Assembly: GCA_019916065.1 (NCBI GenBank)
Contig: CM034236.1
Span: 25,926,358 to 25,990,357, forward strand
DNA length: 64,000 bases
Origin: Vitellaria paradoxa
Taxonomy: Eukaryota > Streptophyta > Magnoliopsida > Ericales > Sapotaceae
Reading direction: 5' to 3'
The notes under the pieces: generated by a model
Seen by the model: only the letters and a program-made list of their open reading frames with translations
What the model was told of the DNA's origin: nothing
Databases searched by the model: none
In this document: positions 21,092-33,235 of the stretch, in pieces
Layout: each line of letters begins with the position of its first letter
Position numbering within the stretch: the first letter of the stretch is position 1
Program-made: the position numbers and the translations under genes

Positions 21092-22645
21092 CTAGGAAGT
21101 TAGCAATGTCGCATACCAAGGAGGCTGGACTGGTGGGGTGGTGCTAACATGCATGAGGTGTTCGTCAGGGAATTGCTCATTGATTGGTAAGTCACTAGAG
21201 TTGGACACATGGTGGGGTAGTCTAGACAAATGGTCAGCTACCACATTTTTGACTCCCTTCTTGTCCTTGATTTCCAAATCAAACTCTTGAAGAAGGAACA
21301 TCCATCTAATCAGATGGGGTTTGGCCTCTTGTTTTGAAAGAAGATATTTCAAGGCCGCATGGTCCATGAACACTGTGACATAAGAACCTACCAAATATGA
21401 CCTAAACTTATCCAGGGCAAACACTACCGTTAGAAGCTCCTTTTCAATGGTTGTATAGTTGATTTGAGCTTCATTCAAGGTCTTACTCGCGTAGTAAATA
21501 ACGTACGATTTTCTTTCTTTTCGTTGCCCCAAGACTGTACCTATTACAAAATCACTAGCATCACACATAAGCTCGAATGGTAGAAACCAATTCGGGCTTT
21601 GCACAATAGGAGTGGTGGTAAGTAATTGTTTAAGTTGGTCGAATGCCCCTTAACATGAAGATGTCCATTCAGAAGGAACATCATTAGACAATAAAGAGCA
21701 TAGGGGTTGAGCAATAGAGCTAAAGGACTTAATGAAACGCTGGTAAAATCTAGCATGGCCAAGAAACGATCTTATGTCTTTCACACATCGAGGAGTAGGT
21801 AAATTTTGAATTAATTCAACTTTTGCTTTATCTACTTCAATTCCTCGACATGACACTATATGCCCTAAAACAATTCCCTATTGTACCATAAAATGGCACT
21901 TCTCCCAGTTTAACACCAAATTACTCTTTTCGCATCTTACTAACACTTTTTCAAGGTTGATTAAACATTCATCAAAAGTATCTCCATAAACGGAGAAGTC
22001 ATCCATAAACACTTCTAAGAACCTTTCAACCATTTCACTAAAAATACTCATTGCACACCTTTGAAAAGTCACAGGTGCGTTACATAGCCCAAATGGCATG
22101 CGTCTATACGCAAAAGTAGCAAAGGGACATGTGAAAGTGGTTTTCTCTTGGTCCTCTAGTGCTATCTTAACCTGATTGTATCCCGAGTACCCATCCAAGA
22201 AACAATAAAAAGATTTGCCCGCTACTTTCTCGAGGACTTGATCTAAGAATGGAAGGGGAAAATGGTCCTTCCGGGTCACAGCATTCAAGTGCTTATAATC
22301 AATACACATACGCCACCCCGTCTAGGTGCATGGAGGTACTAATTCTCATTTCTTATTTTCAACCACAGTGACACCAGACTTTTTAGGAACCACTTGAGTG
22401 GGACTCACCCACTTTGAATTAGATATGGGGTAAATAATACCCGCATCTAGTAATTTCAGTACTTCCCCTTTTACCACTTCTTTCATATTAGGGTTTAATC
22501 TTTTTTCCATTTGTCTCACTGGTTTAGCTTCATCCTCAAGGTATATGTGATGAGTACGTACTAAGGGACTAATACCTCGAAGGTTAGCGACTGTCCATCC
22601 TAGAGCTTTTCTATGAGCACTTAAACCTGCTAGTAACCTAGTTTC
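21092..22645 (-). pseudogene. Element A reverse transcriptase-RNase H
   Basis: The reading frame runs from the protease-RT linker through MCIDYKHLNAVTRKDHFPLP, CFLDGYSGYNQVKIA, RRMPFGLCNAPVTFQRC and the catalytic FMDDFSVYG (near 21990-22010), into RNase H ([32 protein letters not shown]) and [10 protein letters not shown]. Stops interrupt at about 22643, 22320, 21876 and 21650. Element A copies its RNA into DNA with this enzyme; this copy is inactive. Confidence 0.9.
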
Positions 22646-23725
22646 CTAAATTTGTTCTAATTTTGAAGAGACGACTACAGGGAATGTCTCACTCTCTCCC
22701 AGAAATGCATATTTAAGTTCACTGGGCAATGGTTTCCTAGGAGGACACTCAACTGATGGCTTCTGTTTGATCAAAGGTGGCTCTAAAGATTCAAAAACTG
22801 GTATCCAGCCATTAATTGCCATTATTTCTTTTCTATCACTTATCAACTCCTCATTCCCCATAAAATTCTCCCCATTTAGGACTTCACACCTTTCACTTCT
22901 CACCAGGGCTCGTTCTATGGGATCCTCAAGATATGTTTTCTCGAAATATTCCTCACTTAAAGTATGAATCACGTCTACCTCTCTAACATTCTCAAATTCT
23001 CCTATCTGTTTTGCCACCCTAAAAATGTTCATTTCTACGGTCATATTCCCAAAAGATAACTTCATAATCCCACTCCTACAATTAATCACAGCATTAGAAG
23101 TAGCGAGGAATGGTCTACCTAAAATAACTGGAATGGAATGGGAAGGATTTTGAATAGGTTGGGTGTCCAACACTATGAAATCAACTAGAAAGTTGAATTT
23201 GTCTACTTGAACTAACACATCCTCCATTATACCCTTTGGCATTTTGACTGAGCTGTCAGCCAATTGCAAAGTTATTCTAGTGGGTTTAAGCTCACCTAAG
23301 CCCAATTGTTTGTAAACTGTGTAAGGTAATAGGTTGACACTAGCACCTAGGTCTAGTAGAGCTTTATCAATGATGTGATCCCTAATTATACATGAAATTG
23401 TTGGACATCCAGGATCTTTGTACTTAGGAGGTGTGTCATGCTGAATTATGGCACTAACTTATTCAGTCAAAAAGGCTTTTTCCTTAACATTAAGCTTTCT
23501 CTTAACAGTGCATATATCTTTAAGAAATTTAGCATAGGATGGATTCTTCTTAATAGCCTCAAGTAATGGGATGTTAATTCTAACTTGTTTAAAAACTTCT
23601 AAAATCTTAGATTTCAACTTCTCATTCTTACCCTTTTCTAACCTTTGAGGAAAAGGTGGTTGAGGTGTATAACTAGCTATATCTTTTTCATGCCTACCCG
23701 AAGTTCCCACAATGGGTTCTCTCAT
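22646..23725 (-). pseudogene. Element A protease region
   Basis: The frame runs from the gag-protease linker (VRINIPLLEAIKKNPSYAKF) through an intact active site (LLDLGASVNLLPY, near 23340-23375) and a long protease-RT spacer (VILGRPFLATSNA, LSEEYFEKTYLEDP). One TAA at 23459 stands where B, D and F have Gln. The enzyme would process the polyprotein. Confidence 0.85.
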
Positions 23726-25351
23726 TTGCTCTTTACCCTCTTCCTCTTTTTCACTATTCTTGCTCTCAACTATTGGAAGTTTGCTATTTTTGTTTCTCCC
23801 TCTTTCTCTTTCTCACCCTCTACTTCACTCAGCTCTTCTACCTTCTCACTACCTTTCATTCCTAATTTAGTATCCGGTGCATTAACTCTAGGATCATCGG
23901 GTTTATGAATCTCCCTCTCACTTCTTAGAGTGGTGATAGATTGCACCTGTGCATGAGAAGTAGCACTAGGGGTAGATGACTCAGCAATGTTTACCAGAAT
24001 TTTTGGGTTTAGGAAAGTCTATGAAGGAAATGTACCACTTTGAGTAATACTTATAGCTTGTGTAATCTTAGAAACTTGTCCTCTAATATCATCTAAGGCC
24101 CTAGACACATTGTCATTGATAGTCACTTGTTGTTGCATAAATTATTGAACAGATTCCTGAAGGGATCTCTTCTAGGGAGGTTGATATGCAACAGGATTAG
24201 GCTGTTGATATTGAGGTGGTGGTAAAGGAGGGGGTTGGAATGGTTGGCTTTGATTATCATTTTTCCACCCAAAACCTGCAAGATTTTTCCATCCTTGATG
24301 ATAAGCATTGGGATGTTGATTTCCCCCTTGATACTTAACATTCCCACCTTGTGGGTAAGAGGTGTTACCCTGGCCTCTATTTTGGAATGGTCGATTTTGA
24401 GTGTTATTAACATAAGCATGACCATAAGCTACTTCCTTAAGTAAAGGAAGCTCTAGACATGAATTAGGATCATGTCCTACTTGGTCACATGCCCAACATA
24501 CCATTTGTGCTTCTACCAACTTCTCCTTATTCTTAAGTTCAAGGGAATCTAACTTATGTTGTAATGCGGATATCCTAGCACTCAAATCATCCCTCTCACT
24601 TAACGTCAACTGACTACTAGGTATGGGATTCCTATGTTCAGAAGATGAAGGAGGTCATATTTCCCAATCATTGGAATCTTCAGCTACCATGTCAAAGACC
24701 ATGATGAGGACAAGCCATTTAGAGGTCTTTGAACCTTTCCCAAGCTCGACATAAGTTCTCATTAGGTTTGCATGAAAAGGTGGTAATCTGTCTCCTATAA
24801 TGCTGAGTTTTCTGAGTTGGAAAATATTTCTTTAAAAACTCCATTTGCATTTCACGCCATGTTCCTATAGAACATGGACGAAGGGAATAAAGCCAAGATT
24901 TGGTTCTGTCCTTAAGAGAAAACAGGAAAAGTTGAAGACGTACTACATCCTTATTGACATTATGTTGTACACAAGTGTTACTTATCTCCTCAAACTCCCT
25001 AAGATGGTTATAAGGGTTTTTAGAATCTAGACCATGGAAAGTGGGTAAAAGTTGGATGATTCCTGGTCTAAATGTGGAATTTCTCCTATTTAAAGGCAAG
25101 AGTATGCATGATGGGGTAGTTTGCCGAATAGGATTAAGATGCTCTTTCATAGGAACAAAACCTGGGATTTCATGTGGATCATTATCCCCATGCTCACTGC
25201 CTTCCCCATTACCTTTAAACTCAGCCATTGAGTGAAAAGATGAAGTAGTAAGTGAAACGGTGGAAAATGAATGTGTGGGGGATTCAGGAATATAAGAAAA
25301 ATCCTCTAGTTCAGGTTCTACTACAATTATCCTACTCGACCTAAGTTGCAT
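23726..25351 (-). pseudogene. Element A gag
   Basis: The start MQLRSSRIIVVEPE at 25351 aligns with F (54222) and lies about 80 bp after the PBS. The gag core (LLPTFHGLDSKNPYNHLREF, KSWLYSLRPCSIGTW) runs to 24719. Compared with F, about 40 residues after MACPHH are missing (an internal deletion near 24690) and the frame changes. A CCHC knuckle (CWACDQVGHDPNSC) at about 24470-24510 and a Pro/Gln-rich tail follow, then an acidic linker with several stops. The protein would form the particle that packages the RNA. Confidence 0.85.
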
Positions 25352-25432
25352 ACACTTTAATTTTTTTTTTTAGGGTTTAAACTAACTTAAAAAGAAATAA
25401 AATTAAAAATAACCTAAAAACTAAATTTTGGC

Positions 25433-25450
25433 TCCCCGGCAACGGCACCA
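25433..25450 (-). other. Element A primer binding site
   Basis: TGGTGCCGTTGCCGGGGA on the minus strand starts 6 bases from the 5' LTR end. It is the same class as in B, C and F. Confidence 0.85.
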
Positions 25451-25456
25451 AAAACT

Positions 25457-26820
25457 TGACCGACCCTAAAATGTGATTGGGTTCTACCTCTGAAGTGCAA
25501 GAGGGCAGTCGTAGTTTTAAACTCGGTGAGTCCGAGGTCGAATTCACAGGGAGCCTAATGTTATTCAGTTTCTAGGTTGTGAAAATAATTCAAAAACTAA
25601 ATGTAAGCAAGTTCTGAAGTTTAATTTACTAAATTCTAAGGGTTGGTAAAATTAAAAAAAAAAATTCAATTGCAAACAATTAAAGTTAAAATTAATAAGA
25701 ATTTTAGATCTTTAAATGAATTAAATGAGATTTCAAGGAATTCAAATAAATTCAAGAATGCTATTTTAAACTTCAAAATAATCAGTTATAACGAGAACTA
25801 GATTGGATTGCAAACTTAACAATAACGAGGTTCTTGATTTAACTTCAAGTCTGGGTAGCTCACTACTTTGCCTTAGGATGTTTTTATTCAAATCTAGATT
25901 AGGGTTTAATTTGAAAAGTGTTAAGAATATTTTAATCAAAGGTCAGTACCAGTGATCTCAAGCGAATATGGTCAAAGACCTTTGTTTTCAAAGGTTTTTC
26001 AAATAAACAAAACTAGAAGTGAACTCAAATCCTATTTTTAATCATGTTCGAAAGTGTTTAAACAATTAATAACGAAAACCCATACCAGTGATTTCAAACG
26101 AATTTGGTTAAAGATTTTCGGTTTCGAATGTTTTTGAAACAAGTTAAAATAGGTTTGTAAAGAGTAGATCCCTACGTAAGAAGTTTCGCAACCTATGCGA
26201 AGGGACTACGAACATCCCAAGGCATTTTCGTGAACTACCCTTTCTTGATTCGTTGAATCAAGAACTAGGGTTTTACGCTACTATCATTTTAAACATAATG
26301 AAAACACTCTAAATCTAATCTAACTCTCAAAGTATCTGTAGAATATTCAAAGGAGGGCCTCCCTTTGCGGCCGTGCACTTGGGTCCTTATAAAGTTGCGA
26401 GGAAACCCTAGAAGAGGTGCTTCAACTCGTGGCTTTTGGATACACGGTGGTCCCGACCGTCTGGTCTGGGGGTCGGGACCACAGAATGCTTTCTTCTCAA
26501 TTTATGTACATTGTGGTCCAGACTGTTTGATGTGGTGGTCGGGACCCCCGAGTGTCTCTTGATTTGCTTTTCTTCCTCCTTTAGGTTAGGTCTTTGGGCT
26601 AGTCTTGGCCATCTAAGGCGAGGTTTGAACCATGACTTTTTCTTCGTCTTCTCAGCCATTTCCATAGCCATAAACTTCGATCTCCTTACCCTTTTCCCTG
26701 CAATTAGAAAAATAAAAGTATAAGTAATAAAATAACACTAAAACTTCAACTTTACTTACTCAAATGCATTAATACGTGTTGAATTAGGGAGTTTGTAATT
26801 ACAATTTTCAAGTGTAATCA
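25457..26820 (-). repeat. Element A 5' LTR
   Basis: At 1364 bp it is shorter than its partner (1555 bp) because about 170 bp were lost near 26307, at a repeated AAAACACT. It keeps the perfect hairpin CTTGATTCGTTGAATCAAG at 26244-26262. The target duplication ACAAC follows at 26821-26825. Confidence 0.93.
26386..26548 (-). promoter_or_regulatory. Element A 5' LTR promoter: twin palindromes and TATA box
   Basis: On the minus strand, two GGTCCCGACC-type palindromes (26513-26546, then 26448-26482) precede TTTATAAGGACCC (TATA box 26387-26393) by about 55 bp. GTGGTCCC in the arms matches the published class II TCP core GTGGNCCC, which is only a suggestion of a binder. Confidence 0.6.
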
Positions 26821-26825
26821 ACAAC

Positions 26826-27748
26826 CTCAGATGCCAGCTAATGCTCCCTAATACCACTTACAATGGAACCCACAAATACTTCAAATTTCTCACAAGCAAT
26901 TCTTCAAACACTAGGAAGGCATAATTTTGGCTCCTTACCATTTTAATCAAGCAACAAAGTCCAAAGTGCCAAATTCCATCAAACAACTCCTTAGCTTCAA
27001 ATGCACCCTAATGCAATTCAAACCACCTCTAAACTCACTTTCCAACTCTTACAAACATTTTATCAAACAGGTGGTGTGCAAGAGGGAAAAGAAAGCTACA
27101 AATTGGAATAGGTTCAAGGAATAACCCAAAACAACTCACTCAACAAGAATAGCCTCACCATTTCAGCTCAAAATCTTCAAAATAGACCACAAATGAGTGT
27201 ACTTACCTTGTGTTTGTGAGATGCTCTCAAACCCTAATGCTTACATCCACACTTCAACAAGACCCACGATTGAGCTAATGCTTCTTTAGACTTCAAAATG
27301 TTGGAGAAAAGATGTTAGAATAGAGAGAAGAAATTAGTCTTGGTGAAGTGGTTGAATCGGTCACAAGAGGGAGTAAGGAATTCTACCTCAAGTCAACCAA
27401 ACTAAGGAGTGTATGAGGAGAATGGAGTAATTGAAATACTTAAAAAGAGGTCTCTAACTCTTAGCCCACGTGACATGATAAAGAGGCATGTGACCAGCCT
27501 TGGGCGCCCAAGGGAGTAGCAAATGGGCGCACAAGCCTCGGGCACACATGCTTTGGGCGCACATAGTCCAAACTTCCATGCTGAAATTCACTTGATTAAA
27601 ATTTCCACTTTAATGCTCAGCCCTAACTTCCCTCAAACTGAAATAACCCATCCTAAAACCTATAAGACACAAACAACTAGAAAAATAAAAAGGGATAAGA
27701 AATTACCCACCTATTTCTAAACTAATCCTAGAAAAAGATGAATTGAAG
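26826..27748 (-). other. Element D spacer: ORF3 leader and predicted intron start
   Basis: This part of D lies between integrase and ORF3 and contains no gene. Reading the minus strand, a GC-rich cluster of GGGCGCCC-like units (about 27500-27560) comes first, then about 290 bp of possible leader, then CACAAG|GTAAGTAC with the donor at 27206. The matching acceptor TTTGTAG is at 4522, beyond element A. Removing A gives an intron of about 430 bp. Confidence 0.5.
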
Positions 27749-27880
27749 AAATGTAAACTCCTTTTTTTTTTTTTTTTTGGTAATTTAGTCTACTTTGGAT
27801 TAATGGGAGAGAAAAGTATATACATTATCTTGGGGGCATTCCCCCATATTACAATTCCAAAAGCATAAAGCTTATCCTAA

Positions 27881-28393
27881 CTACTCAAATCTAGACTTCT
27901 TTAGTACAAGAGAGTGAGAGCATCTAATTTTGACATCATTCAATATTGCATTAACGACATTGGGGATTGGTGAAGAGGAGCCCTTGAAGACTCTAGTGTT
28001 CCTTTCTTTCCAAATATGATATACCATGGTTATCCAAGCAAGTTTGTAGGCATACTTGGTTGAACTTCTACAACTAAATTTCCCTATAGCCCAAGCAACT
28101 TCCTCCTTCCACAGTTGCGTAGTTTTAGAAATATGGCATCTTTGGAAAACAACTCTCCTTATCTCGGTTGAAAATGGGCAGAGAAAGAATAAGTGGTTCA
28201 TGCTCTCATCACTTTGCTCGCATAGGACACATAGTGGATCAATGCTTATCCCCCCAGATGCAAGTTTTTCCTTTGTGCTTAGTCTCTCTTTGATGGCAAG
28301 CCATGCTATGAAGCTATGACGAGAAATGTGGTTGGGAAACCATAAAAGTGTATACATTATACCTTTGGTGCTTGTACCCGGATAGCTTGCCAA
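27881..28393 (-). pseudogene. LINE ORF2 C-terminal zf-RVT region
   Basis: A 170-codon open frame contains the pattern found after RT in plant LINEs (FIAWLAIKERLSTKEKL, CVLCEQSDESMNHLFFLCPF, AWITMVYHIWKERN). The Cys/His pairs fit the zf-RVT domain. The stop at 27881 is about 100 bp before the poly(A) tail. Confidence 0.85.
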
Positions 28394-30391
28394 GTGGCAA
28401 TTGCATTATAGTTTTGTGAGCTTGAAGCCGTCCATATGTACATGTCCTCCATGGTAGAGCTCAATTGATAATCCATTAGGTTCTCTAGTATTACCTCCTG
28501 GAGTTCCCATGTGTTTGGATAAGGCCACCTCCATTGACTCTCTCGGATTACACTAGAAACTTTTGCATTCCTTAGTAATCCTGCATCATATGCTATCCGC
28601 TACCCATATTTAGGGATAAGGGGGCCTACGGGATGCCAGTTTGAGTACCAAAGTAAGATGGTATCCCCTTTCCCTACCTTGTATTTGGAGATGCAAGCGG
28701 CTTCCCCCATAGTTTAAGGAGTTTTCTCCAATTCCATGAACAATCCGATGGTAGTTTGATCTCCCAGAAGCATCTTCCTTTGAGGAGGTTAGACTTACAC
28801 CACTTTGCCCATAAAGATTGACTATTAGAGCACAAGGTCCATATATGCCTCATCATTGATGCTTTGTTGCATTCATGGATTTTTCGAATGCCCAATCCAC
28901 TTTCATTTTTAGGCAAGCATATTTCACTCCATGCCACTTTACTTTCCCACTTTTTCATTTTTGCACTCGACCATAGAAATCTACACAGTATTTGTACAAT
29001 GGAGTTACATACCTTCTTTGGGAGGATGAAATGGAGGCTCCAATAGATCTGTATACTGAAGAGAACGGATTTAATGAGCACCAATCTACCTGTGTAGGAA
29101 TGGTATTTAGAAGCCTAACTTTTCACTTTCCTAGTAATCTTGTCAATGAGCTCCTTACAATCATCATGCTTGAGCTTTGTTGATATCAGGGGAACTCCTG
29201 AATACTTGATTGGCAGATCTCCAAGTTGAAACCTAAGAATGGCATAAAGTCTTTGCTTCTCCTCTTGATTAATACCTGAAATGTAATCCTTGCTTTTCTT
29301 CCCATTTGGCTTCAATCCTGAGTACTTATGAAACTCTTGAAGACTAGCTTGGATAATCTGGAATGTCTTGGCATTTGGAGTGCATAGAATGAATAAGTCA
29401 TCTGCAAAGCATATACGAGTGATGGCTGGATCCAGGCATTTAGGATGATGAGAATAATCTGCTGCACCAATTAAAGACCTGAAGAGCCTAGTGAAAAATT
29501 CCATAGCAAATAAGAATAAGTATGGAGAAAGTGGATCGCCTTGCCTAAGCCCTTTTTCTCCTGGGAGAAAACCTTCTAGCACACCATTCATGGAGATATG
29601 CTTCAATCCATGATTGGAATTTTTCTGGGAGTTAGAGAGCATAGAGTATGTCAATCAGAAGGCACCAGGATATAGAGTCAAAAGCTTTCATCAGATCAAT
29701 CTTCAAAGCACTTCTTAGGGATAGATTACTTCTATGATAATTCCTTACTAGCTCATGCATAAGTAGAATCTGATCAGAGATGGACCTTCCTTTTACAAAG
29801 GTTGCCTGAGAAGGACTTATGACATGAGGCATTATTCCTTTAAGTCTATTGGCAATAATCTTTGATATACATTTGTAGATGGTGGAGCAACATGAAATCA
29901 GCCTATAATTAGTGACCAAACTCGGATTGGGAACCTTCGGCACCAAGGTAATTGAAGTAACCTTAATTGGTTTTAACATCTTGCCTGAATGGAAGAAGTC
30001 TTTAATGGCAGCAATGAAATATTCACCTAAAATACTCCAAGCTTTCTTAAAGAAATAAGAGGTGTAACCATCAGGACCTAGGGGCTTTGTGATCAGGCAA
30101 AGAGAACAAAGTTGCTTTAATTTCCTCACCTGTTACCTTAGAGCCAAGAGAATTTAATAAATCCAATGGGATATTAGATGACATTAGCTTATTAACATAT
30201 TGCCTTGCATTATGAGGGTATGTAAATGGAGAGCCAAGAAGTTGTTTATAATACTCAATAAACATGGATTTTACTTCACCATAATCCTCATACCTTCGGC
30301 CTTGCTCATCCATAATAGTGAGGATTTTGTTTCTTGAACAATGGGTCTTTACCTTCTTATGGAAATAAGAAGTATTTGATCTCCCAAGCAA
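28394..30391 (-). pseudogene. LINE ORF2 reverse transcriptase
   Basis: The RT core is visible in three open pieces: GPDGYTSYFFKKAW, LISCCSTIYKCISKIIANRL and KIDLMKAFDSISW (to about 29640), then QGDPLSPYLFLFAMEFFTRL and the catalytic FADDLFILC (near 29400), then the thumb/connection region (28674-29084). Frames change near 29640 and 29115, and no open frame covers 28394-28673. The enzyme would copy the LINE RNA at the target site. Confidence 0.88.
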
Positions 30392-30392
30392 A

Positions 30393-31240
30393 TTATGTTA
30401 TCCCTTGATTCTGCTTGTAAAAGGCTTCCTCTGCAAAAGCTAAGTGTGTGTATTCTTCAAGTGCCTTGGTTTCTTGCTCCATTAAATTAAGGGATGGGTT
30501 GATTTGGAGTTCTTGTTGAATTTTCTCCAATTCGGCCTTAGAAGCTGCAACTTTGCTTGATATGTCACCATAAAGCTTGCTATTGAAAGCTTTGAGAGCT
30601 GACTTAAGGGATTTGAGCTTAGAAAAATGTTTTGACATTGGAGCACCACTTATAGGTTTGGACCAGTCCTCTGCCACTGTTTTGATGAAGTCCTCATGCT
30701 TAGTCCAAAAGTTGAAAATTTTGAAAGGCTTCACACCAGTTCTTCTATCCGGTCAAATGTTGATAATGGATGGGTTGTGATCTGAAATTGATGTTGTGGG
30801 GAAGTATGCTTCTGAGTTGGGAAAGATACTGAGCCAATCTCCATTCACCAAAGCCCTATCAAGCTTGCTATATATTCTTAGCTTAGGCTCTTGCTTGTTG
30901 CTCCATGTGTAGAGGCATCCTGAGTATCTCAAATCAGTGATCTCTATAGCTTCAAGGCATTCATTAAACTGAGCTACAGCTTGCTTATCAATCCCTTGGC
31001 TGCCCCTTTTCTCTTTTTCATTATTTACCATATTAAAATCCCCCAATACAATCTAAGGCTTTTGATTAGCAATCAATGCTTGGTTTGCTCGTAATTCTTT
31101 CCATAGCTGCTCTCTTTCTCTCATATCATTAGAAGCATAGACAAAAGTTGCAAAGAAATCCAAAGCTGGTGATCGATTAGTTATATGGCAAAAGATAGCT
31201 TGGCTTGAGCTAGACAAAACATTCACATTTACATAGTTAA
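30393..31240 (-). pseudogene. LINE ORF2 endonuclease, 5'-truncated
   Basis: The C-terminal half of an APE-type endonuclease is present: GDFNMV (near 31040), then SKLDRALVNGDW and SDHNPSI (near 30765). A TAG before the GDFN motif replaces the usual Trp. The part from 30734 to 30393 is the charged linker towards RT. The N-terminal catalytic residues were never copied into this insertion. Confidence 0.85.
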
Positions 31241-31288
31241 AAATGTAAACTCCTACTCTAATACTATACAACATGTCATGCAAGCGCT

Positions 31289-32500
31289 CTAATCAAATGG
31301 GGGAGGGTCCGATAAGTCCAATGTCTCAATCTCAGCCACAAAGTTCTCTAAGTATGGGTTGAGACGATGGCCATTCACCTTAAAAGTGGTGTCATTGTGG
31401 GGATTGTATACTTCACTTACACCATATTTCGAAATGGTGGTGATGACTAAAGGACCCGACCACCTAGACCTAAGCTTCCTAAGAAAGAGATGCAACCTTG
31501 AGTTATACAAAAGCACTTTTTGGCCAATGTGGAAGGATTTTCTAAGAAAGTGCCTATCATGCAAATCCTTCATTTTAGCCTTGGCAATCTTCGCATTTTT
31601 GAAAGCATCATTTCTTAATTCTTTAAGTTCATTCAACTGAAGCTTCCGAAAAATGCCGGCTTCATCCAAACTCTCGTTAAATTGTTTGATTGCCCGATAG
31701 GCTCTATATTTCATTTCAACGAGTAGATGGCAAGCCTTGCCAAATATAAGGTGATAGGGAGACATGCCTAAAATGGTTTTATAAGCCATCCGGTACGCCC
31801 ACAATGCATCAACTAGTCTTAACGACCAATCTTTACGAGTGGGATTGATGGTCTTTTCAAGAATACCCTTTATCTCCCTATTTGCCAATTCAACATGGCC
31901 ACTATTTTGTGGGTGATAAGAAGTTCCCACTTTATGCGTCATACCATATTTGTGCATTAGGATACCGATAGGCCGGTTGCAAAAATGTTTACCCTCATCA
32001 CTAATGATCGCCTATGGCATCCCAAAACGATAGAAAATGTGTTCTTTTAGGAACTTGACCACTACTCGGTGGTCATTGGTACGAGTGGCAATGGCCTTTA
32101 CCCATTTGGACACATAGTCTATGGCCACTAAGACATACTCAAAACCAAAGACTTAGGGAATGGGCCCATAAAATCTATCCCCCAACAATCAAAGATTTCT
32201 AAAATGATCACTGGGTTTTGGGGCATCTCATTATGCTTAGATAGGGCTCCTAAGCATTGGCAACGGTCACATCTCAGACAATAGTTATGCATATCTTTAA
32301 ACATGGAAGGCCAATAAAATTCACTTTGAAGAATCTTAACGGTGGTTTTCTTTGAAGAGAAGTGGCCTCTACAAGCTAAAAGCATGGCAAAACTTGATAA
32401 CACTATGAATCTCATGGTCGGGAATGCATCTTCTCACAATTTGATCTGGACAATACTTGTAGAGGTGAGGCTCATCCCAAAAGAAATTGCGCACATTGCG
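31289..32500 (-). pseudogene. Element D integrase
   Basis: Zinc-binding Cys residues ([11 protein letters not shown], near 32280), then GIDFMGPFP and, after a frameshift near 32150, ISDEGKHF and NREIKGILE give the three catalytic acidic residues. Two or more stops lie between them. The intact C-terminal part ([16 protein letters not shown] ... EIETLDLSDPPPFD) ends at 31289. It aligns throughout with A and F. Confidence 0.88.
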
Positions 32501-33235
32501 TAAAAACTTACCTCTATCAACCTTTGTCCAATGGGAAGGCATTTGGCTGGTCACTAAAAAATTGGCAATGTTTGCATACAAAGGAGAATGAACCAGAGGA
32601 TTGGTGCTAATGTGTCTGATATGCTCATCGGGGAAATGCTCATTAATTGGTAAGTCCTTAGAGTTAGACACATGATGAGGTAATCTAGACCAATAGTTAA
32701 CTACCACATTTTCTACTCCTTTCTTATCCTTGATTTCCAAATCAAACTCTTGGAGGAGTAGTATCCATCTAAGTAGATAGGGTTTGGCCTCTTACTTGGA
32801 AATAAGATATTTCAAGGCCGCATGGTCCGTAAACACCGTAACATGAGAACCTACCAAATATGACCTAAACTTGTCTAAGGCAAAAATTACTGCTAGAAGC
32901 TCATTTTCGGTGGTGGTATAGTTAATTTGAGCCTCATTTAGAGTCTTACTAGTGTAGTAAATACCATAAGGTCTCCCTACTTTCCATTGCCCTAAGACTG
33001 CACCCATCGCAAAATCACTAGCGTCACACATAAGCTCGAATGGTAGGGACCAATTCAGGCTTTGGATAATGGGAATGGTGGTGAGCAATTGTTTAAGTCG
33101 ATCAAATGCTTCTTGGCATGATGTTGTCCATTCAAAAGGAACATCATTGGACAACAATGAGCATAGGGGTCGGGAAATAGAACTAAAGGATTGAATGAAT
33201 CACCGGTAAAACCCGGCATGTCCAAGGAATGATCT
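32501..33235 (-). pseudogene. Element D RT end and RNase H (right after element C in D's order)
   Basis: This begins at the target duplication GATCT (33231-33235), where element C split the gene. RNase H motifs are [27 protein letters not shown] and [14 protein letters not shown] near 32793 follows LKYLISK, where F and A have Gln. The tether to integrase ([19 protein letters not shown]) has diverged from the usual ADHLSRLP. Confidence 0.85.

Larger units (their letters stand above)
4572..26820 (-). mobile_element. Element A: minus-strand Athila-type retrotransposon with nested element B
   Basis: A is complete from LTR to LTR: 5' LTR 25457-26820, PBS 25433-25450, gag, protease, RT-RNase H, integrase, ORF3, an acidic ORF, a 3' noncoding region, PPT 6127-6140 and 3' LTR 4572-6126. 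A perfect 5-bp duplication ACAAC flanks it (4567-4571 and 26821-26825). Without element B (8.9 kb) it is about 13.4 kb. It sits in the predicted ORF3 leader intron of D. Its LTR is closely related to those of C and the solo LTR at 57801. All its ORFs carry stops or frameshifts. Confidence 0.92.
27763..31240 (-). mobile_element. L1-type LINE, 5'-truncated
   Basis: A minus-strand non-LTR retrotransposon ends in a poly(A) tail, seen as a T run at 27762-27779. Its 5' end is truncated inside the endonuclease region at about 31240. A 14-bp duplication AAATGTAAACTCCT flanks it exactly (27749-27762 and 31241-31254). ORF1 and the start of ORF2 are missing. It is inserted in the spacer of D just downstream of integrase. 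Confidence 0.93.

Noticed and set aside
27500..27560. GGGCGC cluster as a CpG-island promoter of a host gene
   Set aside because: It lies within D's spacer and resembles units in F's LTR and spacer; no host ORF follows.
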